In this document: piece by piece, positions 46,301 to 53,407 of the stretch
Layout of the letters: every line of letters starts with the position of its first letter
Numbering within the stretch: position 1 is the first letter of the stretch
NCBI GenBank assembly: GCA_016713905.1
Contig: JADJOE010000002.1
Location: 1 to 64,000 of the forward strand
Source of the DNA: Candidatus Vicinibacter proximus
Lineage (GTDB): Bacteria; Bacteroidota; Bacteroidia; Chitinophagales; Saprospiraceae
Direction: 5' to 3'
DNA length: 64,000 nt
Translations under genes and position numbers: made by a program
The notes under the pieces: model-generated
Told to the model about the DNA's origin: nothing
The model's database searches: none
What the model saw: the letters and a program-made list of their open reading frames with translations, nothing else

Positions 46301-49102
46301 TATATCGTATGCATCTATTGCAGGCAACAATACATCCGCTTCGCAATCTCTGTGTCCTGTGGTTGCATCAAAATCGTATGGGCGATGTGTAATGATCGGA
46401 CCTTCGGTGTCTCTGATCTGGATAAATTGTATACCCAATACCGTAAATTCCTGATTGCACCACCACTCTCTGGCTCTCCAGGTTCGCATGATCTTATGCA
46501 CGCATCCGATGTCGCCCAGATCCTGATCTTCATAATCTACATACATGTTGCAGATGAAATCTATATTCGGCCATATCCTATAACCTTCCAAGGTCGGTAT
46601 CCCCGTAATGCTCGGATGTGGATTACCATTTGCATCAAATCTCGAGATTCTGCTGCACTCAAGGTCTACTATCTGATCCGGAAATACAATTGCATTGATG
46701 TCCGGTCTTTTTACTCTGATCAGCTGTACACATGTATCGCTGATGTTACCATACAAATCTGTAGAAATCCAGGTTCTTCTTACCTCTTTGATGTATTCCG
46801 GATTGCAATCCAGTTTCGTCGTCAATTCATCCAGTAAGGTCACCGTATATCTGCTGCAATCTTCTATCACCGCAGGATTGGCTGCATTCAAATTGAATTG
46901 AATACAACTCATGTCCTGATCCCTGCAGATAATTTCAGGGGCCAGTTTATCTTCTATCGTCACATACGACCAGCATGAATTGCCGGTGGTCGGATCGGTC
47001 ACTGTTGCAATTATGGTTTTACCCAAATAATGAGAATCCACCGGATTCGGAATCGGGTGATTGTAATGACTTAAGGTAACATCAAAAACATCATAACATG
47101 CGTAATAACCTGTCAACAGCATTTGAGGGGTTATGGTCACTTCACAATTCTGATCCAGGGATACATTCACATTTTTACAGGAAAGGCTTGATGATCCAAG
47201 TACATTCACAGTAAAAGAACATTGTGCCATATTTCCGTATTCATCCATAGCTTGATACACATTGGTAGTCACACCCGGAGGATATGGATTTCCACTCGGG
47301 ATTCCAGCAAGTCTCTTAACTTGAAATCCATCTTCAAACTCTATGATATACCTTCTAAACAACAGTGATGGAGAGTCATACCATGTGCCCGCTATAGGAT
47401 CCCAATACCAAACAAAATCGCCTGGAATGACACCTGGTTGACCCGGGCCCCAATTGGTATAATTGACCGGTTCTCCGGTAACCCATTTGAATTGATCTTG
47501 AGAAGGGCTATATCGCATGCCTATCCAATATTGATTGTCTGCAACACCCAATACGAATGGTATGTTGTTCATTAAGAAATTATTCTCGGCAACATCTTCA
47601 ATGGTGACCAAATGTCCTCCTAATGCAGTAGCCATTTCATTGGCTTGAAGCCAATGCAAATGATTGGCTAATCCGGGAGGGGAAATATAATATGTATTTC
47701 CATTGTACACTCCAATATATTGCATTCCAGGAATACTCAAACTGGTTTGTACACAATTGTCAGCTGCCGTCACATTGTAACAATACACCCTGGAACAATC
47801 CAAACTATCTAAGTATATAGTAGTATTAGATGGACAAGTGATGGTAGGCGCTGCATCCGTTACTGTAATGTTAAAAGAACATTGTGAATTGTTGTTATAA
47901 CAATCGCTTAGCGAATAGGTAACCAGATGAGTTCCTGGATTCAGGAATGTACCATTGTTTAAACCTGGAGCAGTTGCAGGCAATGGTCCTGCAGTTTGTG
48001 TAAGTAATAAATTAGAATATGTAATTGCACTCAAGGTAGCGACTGTACGAGCTCCTAGCCCATTGGATGAAACTCGGACACAAACCACGTCACCTACCTG
48101 TACATTGGTTGAAAAATTATTGATAAAAAGGGTACTTCCATTTGTGTTCGGAGTAAATTGGGTAAACACCCCATTGATACCTATATAAACATGATCTCCA
48201 TTAAATCCAAAAGGGGATGCTCCGGTTCGGTAAGCTCTGATGGTAAATGATATCCTCCCTGCGCAATCAAAAGGAAGACACAAATCACGATTTCCCGAAA
48301 CAGAATTTCCTTCTACCCTGATTGAATCCGGAATGTAAAAAGTAAAGCCGGTTTGAGAAGGGGATGTCGTCCAATTATCAGCATCCAAAGGAGTCCCTCT
48401 GTTGATGCCCATAAATGTATCCGCACAAGTACTGGAAGCTATTGGAGCCCAAAACAAACTGGTGTCACATGAACCTGGCCCCAGAGCAATGGTCTGAGAA
48501 GCAGGACAGGTAAGTGATGATTGACATACGTTTAATCCAAATTCTCCGATGGCAAAACCTAATGCAGTTGGATCAGCTGTAATGGTAATGGTTGTGAGCA
48601 TACAAGCCGCAGTGGTGGTATAAAAACCATAATAATTGGCTCCAGCAAAACCATTCACAGGAATTGCACCGGACGTGGTACCGTCATTTGCAGTGGCTGT
48701 GATGTTGGCAGAAGTAAAACTATTGCCTTCAATATACAAATAATAGGCCCTGGTACCAACTGGTAAAGTAATGGTTACCGTATTGGAGTTGTTAAAATAT
48801 ACGTCTCCCGTATACCCATGACTCCATGTACTCCATCCACTGCCAATTTGGTAGTGAACCAAAGGATTGGAAAAACTGATGGCCGGATTATTTGGCAATG
48901 GAAATCCAACATCGGATACAGTGGTTGACAATGGTCTAGGATCCAAATTTGGATTTGTCATTAAAAAACCACCCAACGTTGGAGGAGGGGCATTTGTGCC
49001 TGGAGACCCTTCAAATACAATGCCTGCATGAAGGCTAGGCGCCACTACGCTCCATAATAACATGGTAAGAAAAAGTGTGTAAATCTGTTTTATAAGATAC
49101 AT
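43352..49102 (-). CDS. Giant multidomain surface protein with C-type lectin, dockerin-like and cohesin-like modules and T9SS type A domain
   Basis: A 1916-residue protein. A signal peptide covers about residues 1-27 (LLWSVVAPSLHAG). The N-terminal beta-rich region to about 420 is followed by a HYR-like start (DAAPTITCPSNTTIYLD). A C-type lectin domain lies at about 450-590 (ATALGGHLVTIEDVAENN, YWIGMRY, GEPVNYTNWGPGQPG). Many Cys-rich HYR/Ig-like modules of the form D-x-x-x-P-x-I-x-C follow to about 1500. A carboxypeptidase-regulatory-like then dockerin-like segment lies near 1510-1650 (AADVNRSKTVTARDIADLRK, IKIGDVNESAK), with a cohesin-like domain near 1700-1825 (FQMTMEWNAEMMEVMEV). The T9SS type A domain ends the protein. 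It is inferred to be a carbohydrate-binding or matrix protein on the surface. Confidence 0.88.
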   Translation of the reverse strand: MYLIKQIYTLFLTMLLWSVVAPSLHAGIVFEGSPGTNAPPPTLGGFLMTNPNLDPRPLSTTVSDVGFPLPNNPAISFSNPLVHYQIGSGWSTWSHGYTGDVYFNNSNTVTITLPVGTRAYYLYIEGNSFTSANITATANDGTTSGAIPVNGFAGANYYGFYTTTAACMLTTITITADPTALGFAIGEFGLNVCQSSLTCPASQTIALGPGSCDTSLFWAPIASSTCADTFMGINRGTPLDADNWTTSPSQTGFTFYIPDSIRVEGNSVSGNRDLCLPFDCAGRISFTIRAYRTGASPFGFNGDHVYIGINGVFTQFTPNTNGSTLFINNFSTNVQVGDVVCVRVSSNGLGARTVATLSAITYSNLLLTQTAGPLPATAPGLNNGTFLNPGTHLVTYSLSDCYNNNSQCSFNITVTDAAPTITCPSNTTIYLDSLDCSRVYCYNVTAADNCVQTSLSIPGMQYIGVYNGNTYYISPPGLANHLHWLQANEMATALGGHLVTIEDVAENNFLMNNIPFVLGVADNQYWIGMRYSPSQDQFKWVTGEPVNYTNWGPGQPGVIPGDFVWYWDPIAGTWYDSPSLLFRRYIIEFEDGFQVKRLAGIPSGNPYPPGVTTNVYQAMDEYGNMAQCSFTVNVLGSSSLSCKNVNVSLDQNCEVTITPQMLLTGYYACYDVFDVTLSHYNHPIPNPVDSHYLGKTIIATVTDPTTGNSCWSYVTIEDKLAPEIICRDQDMSCIQFNLNAANPAVIEDCSRYTVTLLDELTTKLDCNPEYIKEVRRTWISTDLYGNISDTCVQLIRVKRPDINAIVFPDQIVDLECSRISRFDANGNPHPSITGIPTLEGYRIWPNIDFICNMYVDYEDQDLGDIGCVHKIMRTWRAREWWCNQEFTVLGIQFIQIRDTEGPIITHRPYDFDATTGHRDCEADVLLPAIDAYDICHDKLRVDISYPGGSLIGKNGGKVILPVGRDTVIYRIYDGCYNVTTDTLIVTVKDDTEPVAICDRRTVVALNDAGINWVPAEVFDDGSFDECHLHHFEVRRMDADACGIVGEDDWGPEVGFCCEDVGRTIMVAFKAIDASGNESVCMVSVEVQDKDVPLISCPPDISVDCRFDIDLNNLGTSFGKVVDNEADREKIVIDPIYWHYINGHPQDGIAYDNCSPRVSERIDTSGMNQCGMGLIIREFTVTDGQGNSASCAQRIEISNHHPMTYLSISWPADLDTSGICNPDLLIPERLSAPYNFPTYVDDECSLVGLSYHDHVFSQTVPGDPCFKIFRVWKLIDWCQRDRLGNIVIFSDTQIIKVSNLIDPVITKLCRDTTICSYDVQCRPIPISLSIDAIDDCTDVSELLYRYKVDLNSDGTIDIERATIGDNTASGTWPLGRHIIKWEVEDRCGNTAKCQSEVNLLNCKSPTAYCHRDLSIGLTGMDTDGNGTPDTKMAVVWASDLNVNSGHSCGYPVTFSFSADTSDKSRTYTCDSIGPRNVELWVTDINGNTSVCKTVIIIWDNPQSEPQCPQTLNVTVNGQIKTEGGSKVEKVGVLLEQSTMPATSTNFEGEYAFGPIATGGSYAVKPGKNDDWLNGVSTADIVKIQKHILGTEPITSPYKMVAADVNRSKTVTARDIADLRKLILGLTQEISGNTSWRFVDEYYSFASAESALTENFPEVYSIPTMSSNTVGNFIGIKIGDVNESAKTRGYQNTTSRSGKVMDLSYRDEEMKKGNVYEIEFNSSNIDQFRGFQMTMEWNAEMMEVMEVTGNRGNHFGEEHYSMHRANEGKITFSWDGSSKSGERLFTVKVRAKADARVSDVMHLGSSITPAMSIGDGLEEGRIELRSQGRLQNEFVLLQNEPNPWNGTTVIGMLLPEKGEVKLTIYDMTGKVYFRSTKEMSKGYQEWIIEKSMLGTSGVYYYQVDFDTNTQTRKMIILE

Positions 49103-49647
49103 AGCAAAAAGCTTTTGTGAATAATTCGAGTTTAATCGCTTTTATTCGCTATGATCTAAAGAACTGTTTTTGCCCTTGGGTGGCAGTAATTCAGGGCAAA
49201 TATACATATTTATTATATATTATAGAAAAAATGAATATTTATTTTAATTTTTTTTTTGACTATTTAAAGCTAATCGTACTGTTTTAAGAAAAGTGCGCCA
49301 TTCTATTGGCAGTTTTGACTAAGTCAATGCAAATCCACCTTTAAATAAGGAGATTAAAGAATTCATTAAATCTATATTTTTTTACACCCCAACAGATTAA
49401 TATTCCCTCACATATATATAGGTATGATTAACAATAATTAAAAAATTAAATTTTTCAATACAGTGATTATTTAAAATTTTATTCACATACAATCCACCTT
49501 TTTCTTAACAAAACGTTTTATTATTACGCCTCGAAACGCCAACAAGGTATAATTGTAGGCCTGTGTCCTTTTTGTATCGTGGTATGGCTTTTATTTTTAA
49601 AATCATTCTTAAATCAAAAAATTCATTAAACGGTTAATTTTCAGATT
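49103..49647. other. Divergent intergenic region between the giant T9SS gene and exbB
   Basis: 545 nt, strongly A+T-rich, with no supported gene. The left part carries a -7 element and leader hairpin for the minus-strand gene (listed separately). The exbB side has a 10-bp palindrome AAAACGTTTT at 49510-49519 but no clear TAnnTTTG promoter that I can defend. Confidence 0.6.
49169..49204 (-). promoter_or_regulatory. Putative -7 element with a hairpin at the 5' end of the giant T9SS mRNA
   Basis: The minus strand reads TATATTTG at 49204-49197, a -7 match, giving a leader of about 85-90 nt. TTTGCCCT (49200-49193) and AGGGCAAA (49176-49169) form an 8-bp inverted repeat around a 16-nt loop that overlaps the -7 element. 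Depending on the exact start, part of it folds at the 5' end of the mRNA. Confidence 0.4.
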
Positions 49648-50466
49648 ATGAGCAATCAAAAAACCAGTTCTGCAACCCCAGGAAAGTTCAGTGGCATGTT
49701 TGCCGCAGCTATTATTCCGATAGCACTTGTTTTGGGTATTTTTATTTTCAAATTTATTCTTGGTGATCCAAGTCATTTTGAGGGCGGTGACCCGACAAAA
49801 CATCCTCATCCGGGTGATTATTTGGGAATGATGTATAAAGGGGGTATCCTGGTACCTATACTTATGGCGGTTTTCATCATTGTGGTATGTGTGATTATCG
49901 AGCGGATGTACACTTTGAGCGTAGCCAGTGGTAAAGGCTCCATCCCTAGTTTTGTTCGAAAAATAAAATCATTATTAGACGGAAATCAAGTGGATGCTGC
50001 GATTGCTGAATGCGACAAACAAAAAGGTTCAGTTGCAAATGTTATTCGTGAGGCACTACATAAATACAAGGAAATGTCCTCTAATCAAGGACTGGATAAA
50101 GAACAGAAAGTTTTAGCCATCCAAAAAGAAATTGAGGAAGCTACCTCTCTGGAATTGCCTATGTTGGAAAAAAACCTGGTGATCCTGGCTACCATCTCTT
50201 CAGTTGCTACACTCCTTGGTCTACTTGGAACAGTATTCGGGATGATCAGAGCCTTCTCTGCTATTGCTACTGCAGGAGCACCGGATGCGGTAGCGCTTTC
50301 TACCGGTATTTCTGAAGCCTTGATCAACACCGCTTTGGGTATCTCATCTTCTGCAATTGCGGTAATTTCATACAATTACTTCACGACCAGAATCGATGGA
50401 CTTACTTATGGTATTGATGAAGCAGGCTTTAGCATTGCGCAGAACTTTGCATCCAAAAACGCTTAA
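49648..50466 (+). CDS. exbB: MotA/TolQ/ExbB-family proton channel protein
   Basis: A 272-residue inner-membrane protein of the ExbB family. An extended N-terminus with one helix (residues 20-36) and a His/Pro-rich loop precedes the helix near 65-85 (VPILMAVFIIVVCVIIERMY). The two C-terminal helices have the family signature LLGLLGTVFGMIRAFSAIA (about 190-210) and GISEALINTALG. With ExbD it forms the proton-driven motor for TonB. It leads the operon exbB-exbD-exbD-tonB with an 18-nt gap to the next gene. The ATG at 49648 is the first with the full N-terminal helix. Confidence 0.94.
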   Translation: MSNQKTSSATPGKFSGMFAAAIIPIALVLGIFIFKFILGDPSHFEGGDPTKHPHPGDYLGMMYKGGILVPILMAVFIIVVCVIIERMYTLSVASGKGSIPSFVRKIKSLLDGNQVDAAIAECDKQKGSVANVIREALHKYKEMSSNQGLDKEQKVLAIQKEIEEATSLELPMLEKNLVILATISSVATLLGLLGTVFGMIRAFSAIATAGAPDAVALSTGISEALINTALGISSSAIAVISYNYFTTRIDGLTYGIDEAGFSIAQNFASKNA

Positions 50467-50484
50467 TCAAACTGAAGCATAAAT

Positions 50485-51087
50485 ATGCCTAAAGTTAAAA
50501 TTCCTCGGAAGAGTACTACCATTGATATGACGGCCATGTGCGATGTGGCTTTTCTATTGCTTACTTTTTTTATCCTGACCACAAAGTTCAGGGCTCAGGA
50601 AGTTGTGCAGATAGAAATACCGCCATCTACCGCACAGGTGCCAATTCCCGATAAGGATATCATGATGTTTAACATTGCCACAGACGGAAGAATTTTCTTT
50701 GGCCTGGACGACCAGAATACCAGATTGAAATTATTAGACCGTTTGGCAAATGCTTACCAGATTGAATTTACGCCTAAACAAAAAGATGCCTTCCGTACCC
50801 TTGAATTATGGGGCATGGACATCCGTTTACTTCCTGGATTCCTGGATAAGGATCCTAATGAAAGGGCAAACACCATTCAACCCGGATTAAAAATAGACAC
50901 AACAGGTGGTGCACAGATAGAAGACCTGATTTTGTTTTCCAGACAAGAAAACAACAATCTTAGAATTGCCATCAAGGCAGATAAAAGTACAGAATACAAG
51001 TCGTTTGACAAACTGATAGAAGCACTTCAGAACCGTAAGGTGAACAAGTTCAATATCGTTACCTCAGCGCGTGCAGGAAAAGAATAA
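50485..51087 (+). CDS. exbD: ExbD-family biopolymer transporter, first copy
   Basis: A 200-residue protein with the short cytoplasmic N-terminus KIPRKSTTIDMTAM and one membrane helix. The helix carries the essential proton-carrying Asp (CDVAFLLLTFFIL). The C-terminal periplasmic domain is longer than in E. coli ExbD (141 aa), with an insert around residues 80-140. The end IKADKSTEYKSFDKLIEALQNR is family-typical. Bacteroidota commonly encode two different ExbD in tandem, as here; the second is 31 nt downstream. Confidence 0.93.
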   Translation: MPKVKIPRKSTTIDMTAMCDVAFLLLTFFILTTKFRAQEVVQIEIPPSTAQVPIPDKDIMMFNIATDGRIFFGLDDQNTRLKLLDRLANAYQIEFTPKQKDAFRTLELWGMDIRLLPGFLDKDPNERANTIQPGLKIDTTGGAQIEDLILFSRQENNNLRIAIKADKSTEYKSFDKLIEALQNRKVNKFNIVTSARAGKE

Positions 51088-51117
51088 TTTTTGTAAGAGC
51101 ATAAATACTAAATAACA

Positions 51118-51691
51118 ATGGCTGAAATGAATATCCCCCAGGGCGGGGGTAAGAAAGGTCACAAAAAAGTAAGGTCTAAAAAAATGTCCACCAGAGTGGA
51201 CCTCACAGCAATGGTGGATCTTGGATTCTTGCTCATCACATTCTTTATGCTGGCTACCACCTTCAATAAGCCAAAAACTATGGAGGTAAACAAACCAGCC
51301 AAAGAAGATAAGATCGATAAAAAAGATGAACCTCCAATAAAAATGTCAAAAACCGTGAGCCTAATGCTGGGCGATAACGACAAGGTTTATTGGTACATAT
51401 CTCCTGATGAAATTGATGCCAATACCCAATTAACCCTGGATAGTGTTGACTACAGTCCAACCGGCTTGAGAAAAGTAATCCAACGCCGACAAAACGAGGT
51501 TCAGGCACAATGGGGTAAAAAAAGACGACTTGTTTGTGATGATTAAACCACTTCCTAAAAGTAAAGTGAAAAATACAGTGGATGTTTTGGATGAGATGAC
51601 GATAAATGGCGTTACCAGATATGCCATTCTTCAGCCTAATGATCCTATTGATTCACTGGTTGCTTTACAAGTTGGTCAATCCAGGAAATAA
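51118..51691 (+). CDS. exbD: ExbD-family biopolymer transporter, second copy, with a homopolymer frameshift
   Basis: The first frame encodes 142 codons (stop at 51546), with the ExbD helix and key Asp in DLTAMVDLGFLLITFFML. Directly before that stop, a run of seven A (51517-51523) marks a shift. Reading with one A fewer gives GKKDDLFVMIKPLPKS, then VDVLDEMTINGVTRYAIL, and continues to TAA at 51689-51691, the expected ExbD C-terminus. The true product would be about 190 residues. A sequencing or assembly error in A7 is the most likely cause; a real mutation or transcript slippage at A7 remains possible. The gene sits 47 nt before tonB. Confidence 0.88.
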
Positions 51692-51738
51692 TTTTTATAA
51701 AAGATTGTTATACTAATAAGTAATAAAAAACAATAAAC

Positions 51739-52563
51739 ATGGCAGACAATCAAATTCTTAAATACGCCATGGACGACATCGTCTTTGAGAACCGTAACAA
51801 GACTTACGGAGCGTATTTTTTGAGAAGGCTTTATGATAAGAATATGACCAGGGCCATCATCATTGGAAGTATCCTGGCCCTGTTGCTGATCTCTATGCCA
51901 ATGATCCTTAAGGCAGTGAGGGAAATGATGCCTACCGATAAGGAAGACTTATCCATGAAGGAAATTACCCTGGCAGAGCCGCCACCAATTGACCCCAACA
52001 AGCCACCTCCGCCACCTCCGCCAAAAGTGGATCCACCGCCGATTAAAGACCAAATTAAATTCATTCCTCCTAAGGTTATGAAAGATGAGGAGGTCAAAGA
52101 AGAGGAACCACCACCACCAACGATAGAGGAAATTAAAGATAAAGATATCTCTACGGAAAATCGTAAAGGTGAAGAAGGTGGTGTGGATGCTTCTTTGGTA
52201 GAAGCTCCTCCTCCCCCGGTGGTAGAAGAAGAAAAGAAAGAGGAAGAACCTTTTAAATTTGTTGAACAGATGCCTGAATTCCCGGATGGAGCTGCAGCAA
52301 TGATGAAGTATATTCAGACCAATTTGAAATATCCTGCAATAGCCCGTGAAAACGATATTCAGGGTACCGTTGTGGTTCAGTTTGTAGTCACTAAAAGTGG
52401 TGACATCACTAAAGTAACTATTGCCAGAGGAATCGGTGGTGGTTGTGATGAAGAGGCTGCCAGAGTGGTCAGGTCTATGCCAAATTGGAAACCAGGTAAA
52501 CACAATGGAAGGGCTGTTCCCGTAAATTTTACGCTACCGATAAAATTTAAATTAGAGGGGTAA
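51739..52563 (+). CDS. tonB: Energy transducer TonB with Pro-rich spacer
   Basis: A 274-residue TonB. The cytoplasmic start has the Bacteroidota motif MDDIVFENRNKTYGAYFLRR. One helix lies at about 42-60. A long periplasmic Pro/Glu/Lys spacer follows (PPIDPNKPPPPPPPKVDPPP). The TonB C-terminal domain lies at about 185-274 (LKYPAIARENDIQGTVVVQF, then VVRSMPNWKPGKHNGR, then VPVNFTLPIKF). It couples ExbB/ExbD to receptors such as the one at 39.8-43.1 kb. It is paralogous to the TonB at 10.9 kb. Its stop codon overlaps the ATG of the next small gene (TAATG), indicating translational coupling. Confidence 0.95.
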   Translation: MADNQILKYAMDDIVFENRNKTYGAYFLRRLYDKNMTRAIIIGSILALLLISMPMILKAVREMMPTDKEDLSMKEITLAEPPPIDPNKPPPPPPPKVDPPPIKDQIKFIPPKVMKDEEVKEEEPPPPTIEEIKDKDISTENRKGEEGGVDASLVEAPPPPVVEEEKKEEEPFKFVEQMPEFPDGAAAMMKYIQTNLKYPAIARENDIQGTVVVQFVVTKSGDITKVTIARGIGGGCDEEAARVVRSMPNWKPGKHNGRAVPVNFTLPIKFKLEG

Positions 52564-52736
52564 TGTCGGATTCCATAAGAAAGGGATTTCTTTTACTTCT
52601 GGGCGGTTGTTATATTGCTTTGGGCATATTCTTATTCTTCAGAAAAGTAATTGGACTTTTTCCATGGGATCAAATCCTCGCGGGACTGTTTGTGATTTAT
52701 GGTAGTTGGCGAATGTATAGGGCAATAAAAATGTAA
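52563..52736 (+). CDS. 57-aa two-helix membrane protein, translationally coupled to tonB
   Basis: A 57-codon ORF whose ATG overlaps the tonB stop (TAATG). It encodes two hydrophobic segments (GFLLLLGGCYIALGIFLFF at about 8-26 and ILAGLFVIYGSWRMY at about 38-52) separated by a short basic/Pro loop (RKVIGLFPWDQ). The coding frame ends 23 nt before a perfect terminator hairpin, so it is the last gene of the exb-tonB operon. No family name is known to me; a role in assembly or regulation of the TonB complex is only suggested by position. Confidence 0.75.
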   Translation: MSDSIRKGFLLLLGGCYIALGIFLFFRKVIGLFPWDQILAGLFVIYGSWRMYRAIKM

Positions 52737-52758
52737 AAAATTTGGATAAAATTTTGTG

Positions 52759-52790
52759 ATCCTGCAAGAGCTCCTTGCAGGATTTTTTTT
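52759..52790 (+). terminator. Rho-independent terminator of the exbB-exbD-exbD-tonB operon
   Basis: A perfect 10-bp stem ATCCTGCAAG / CTTGCAGGAT with a 5-nt loop, followed by eight T (52783-52790). It is the clearest terminator in the window. The longer upstream reading of the next gene would translate through it, which argues for the later start. Confidence 0.95.
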
Positions 52791-52809
52791 CATTACGAAA
52801 AAAGCTTTT

Positions 52810-53277
52810 ATGGCGGAAGAAAAAATTATTAAAAATACCATTCAAATTATTGCGCCTCCTGCAAAGGTTTGGGAAGCTTTAGTGAATCCAGAGCAAACGA
52901 AAAAATACATGTTCGGATGTGAAGCCATTTCTGATTGGAATGTAGGAAGTTCATTGATTTGGCAAGGTGAATACAATGGACAAAAAATCATTTTTGTCAA
53001 AGGACACATCATCGCATTGGATCCTGAAAAATTTTTAGCCTACACAGTTATTGATCCAAACAATTCTGAAATACCGGACCTTCCTGAAAACTATTTAACG
53101 GTAACGTATAGTCTGAGCCATGAGCATAACCAAACTATTTTAACCGTAACTCAGGGTGACTATTCAAAGGTTGCAGATGGAGAAAAAAGGTATCAGGATT
53201 CTTACAACAATGGAGAAGGTTGGAATCCAATATTAGTCCAAATTAAAAATTTAGTGGAATCAGATACCACACTCTAA
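52810..53277 (+). CDS. SRPBCC (START-like/AHSA1) domain protein
   Basis: A protein of 155 residues of the AHSA1-like branch of the SRPBCC fold. The N-terminal strand and helix read IIKNTIQIIAPPAKVWEALVNPEQTKKYM. The central strands include SSLIWQGEYNGQKIIFVKG, and the C-terminal helix follows GEGWNPILVQIKN. The frame is open to 52756, but those 18 codons are the terminator hairpin of the preceding operon, so the ATG at 52810 (MAEEK) is the start. SRPBCC proteins bind small hydrophobic ligands or act as Hsp90 co-factors; the ligand cannot be inferred. No promoter motif was identified in the short space after the terminator. Confidence 0.85.
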   Translation: MAEEKIIKNTIQIIAPPAKVWEALVNPEQTKKYMFGCEAISDWNVGSSLIWQGEYNGQKIIFVKGHIIALDPEKFLAYTVIDPNNSEIPDLPENYLTVTYSLSHEHNQTILTVTQGDYSKVADGEKRYQDSYNNGEGWNPILVQIKNLVESDTTL

Positions 53278-53407
53278 ATATAAGTTCTGAAAAATAATAC
53301 TGTCTTCTCTTCCTCGGAACTGAATGATTAAGTCCATTGGACTACGGAATATCTTTCCGAACAAAATGCAGTTAAAGATGAATAATATTATTTCCTGGTA
53401 AATACAA

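Noticed and set aside
43480..46900. Many plus-strand ORFs of 60-183 codons opposite the giant T9SS gene
   Set aside because: They are antisense shadows of one long, clearly coding frame with recognisable domains; none has a family match or start context.
49509..49519. Palindrome AAAACGTTTT upstream of exbB as an operator
   Set aside because: It is short and of a kind expected by chance in A+T-rich DNA; no second copy is seen nearby.
51517..51524. Programmed -1 frameshift at the A-AAA-AAG run in exbD
   Set aside because: A -1 shift leads to a stop within a few codons; only +1 or a base deletion restores the ExbD end.
51949..52503. 184-codon minus-strand ORF opposite tonB, rich in Phe, Trp and Arg
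   Set aside because: This is the complement of the Pro-rich TonB spacer; the composition is an artefact.
52756..52809. Upstream extension of the SRPBCC gene
   Set aside because: The 18 codons translate a perfect rho-independent terminator.
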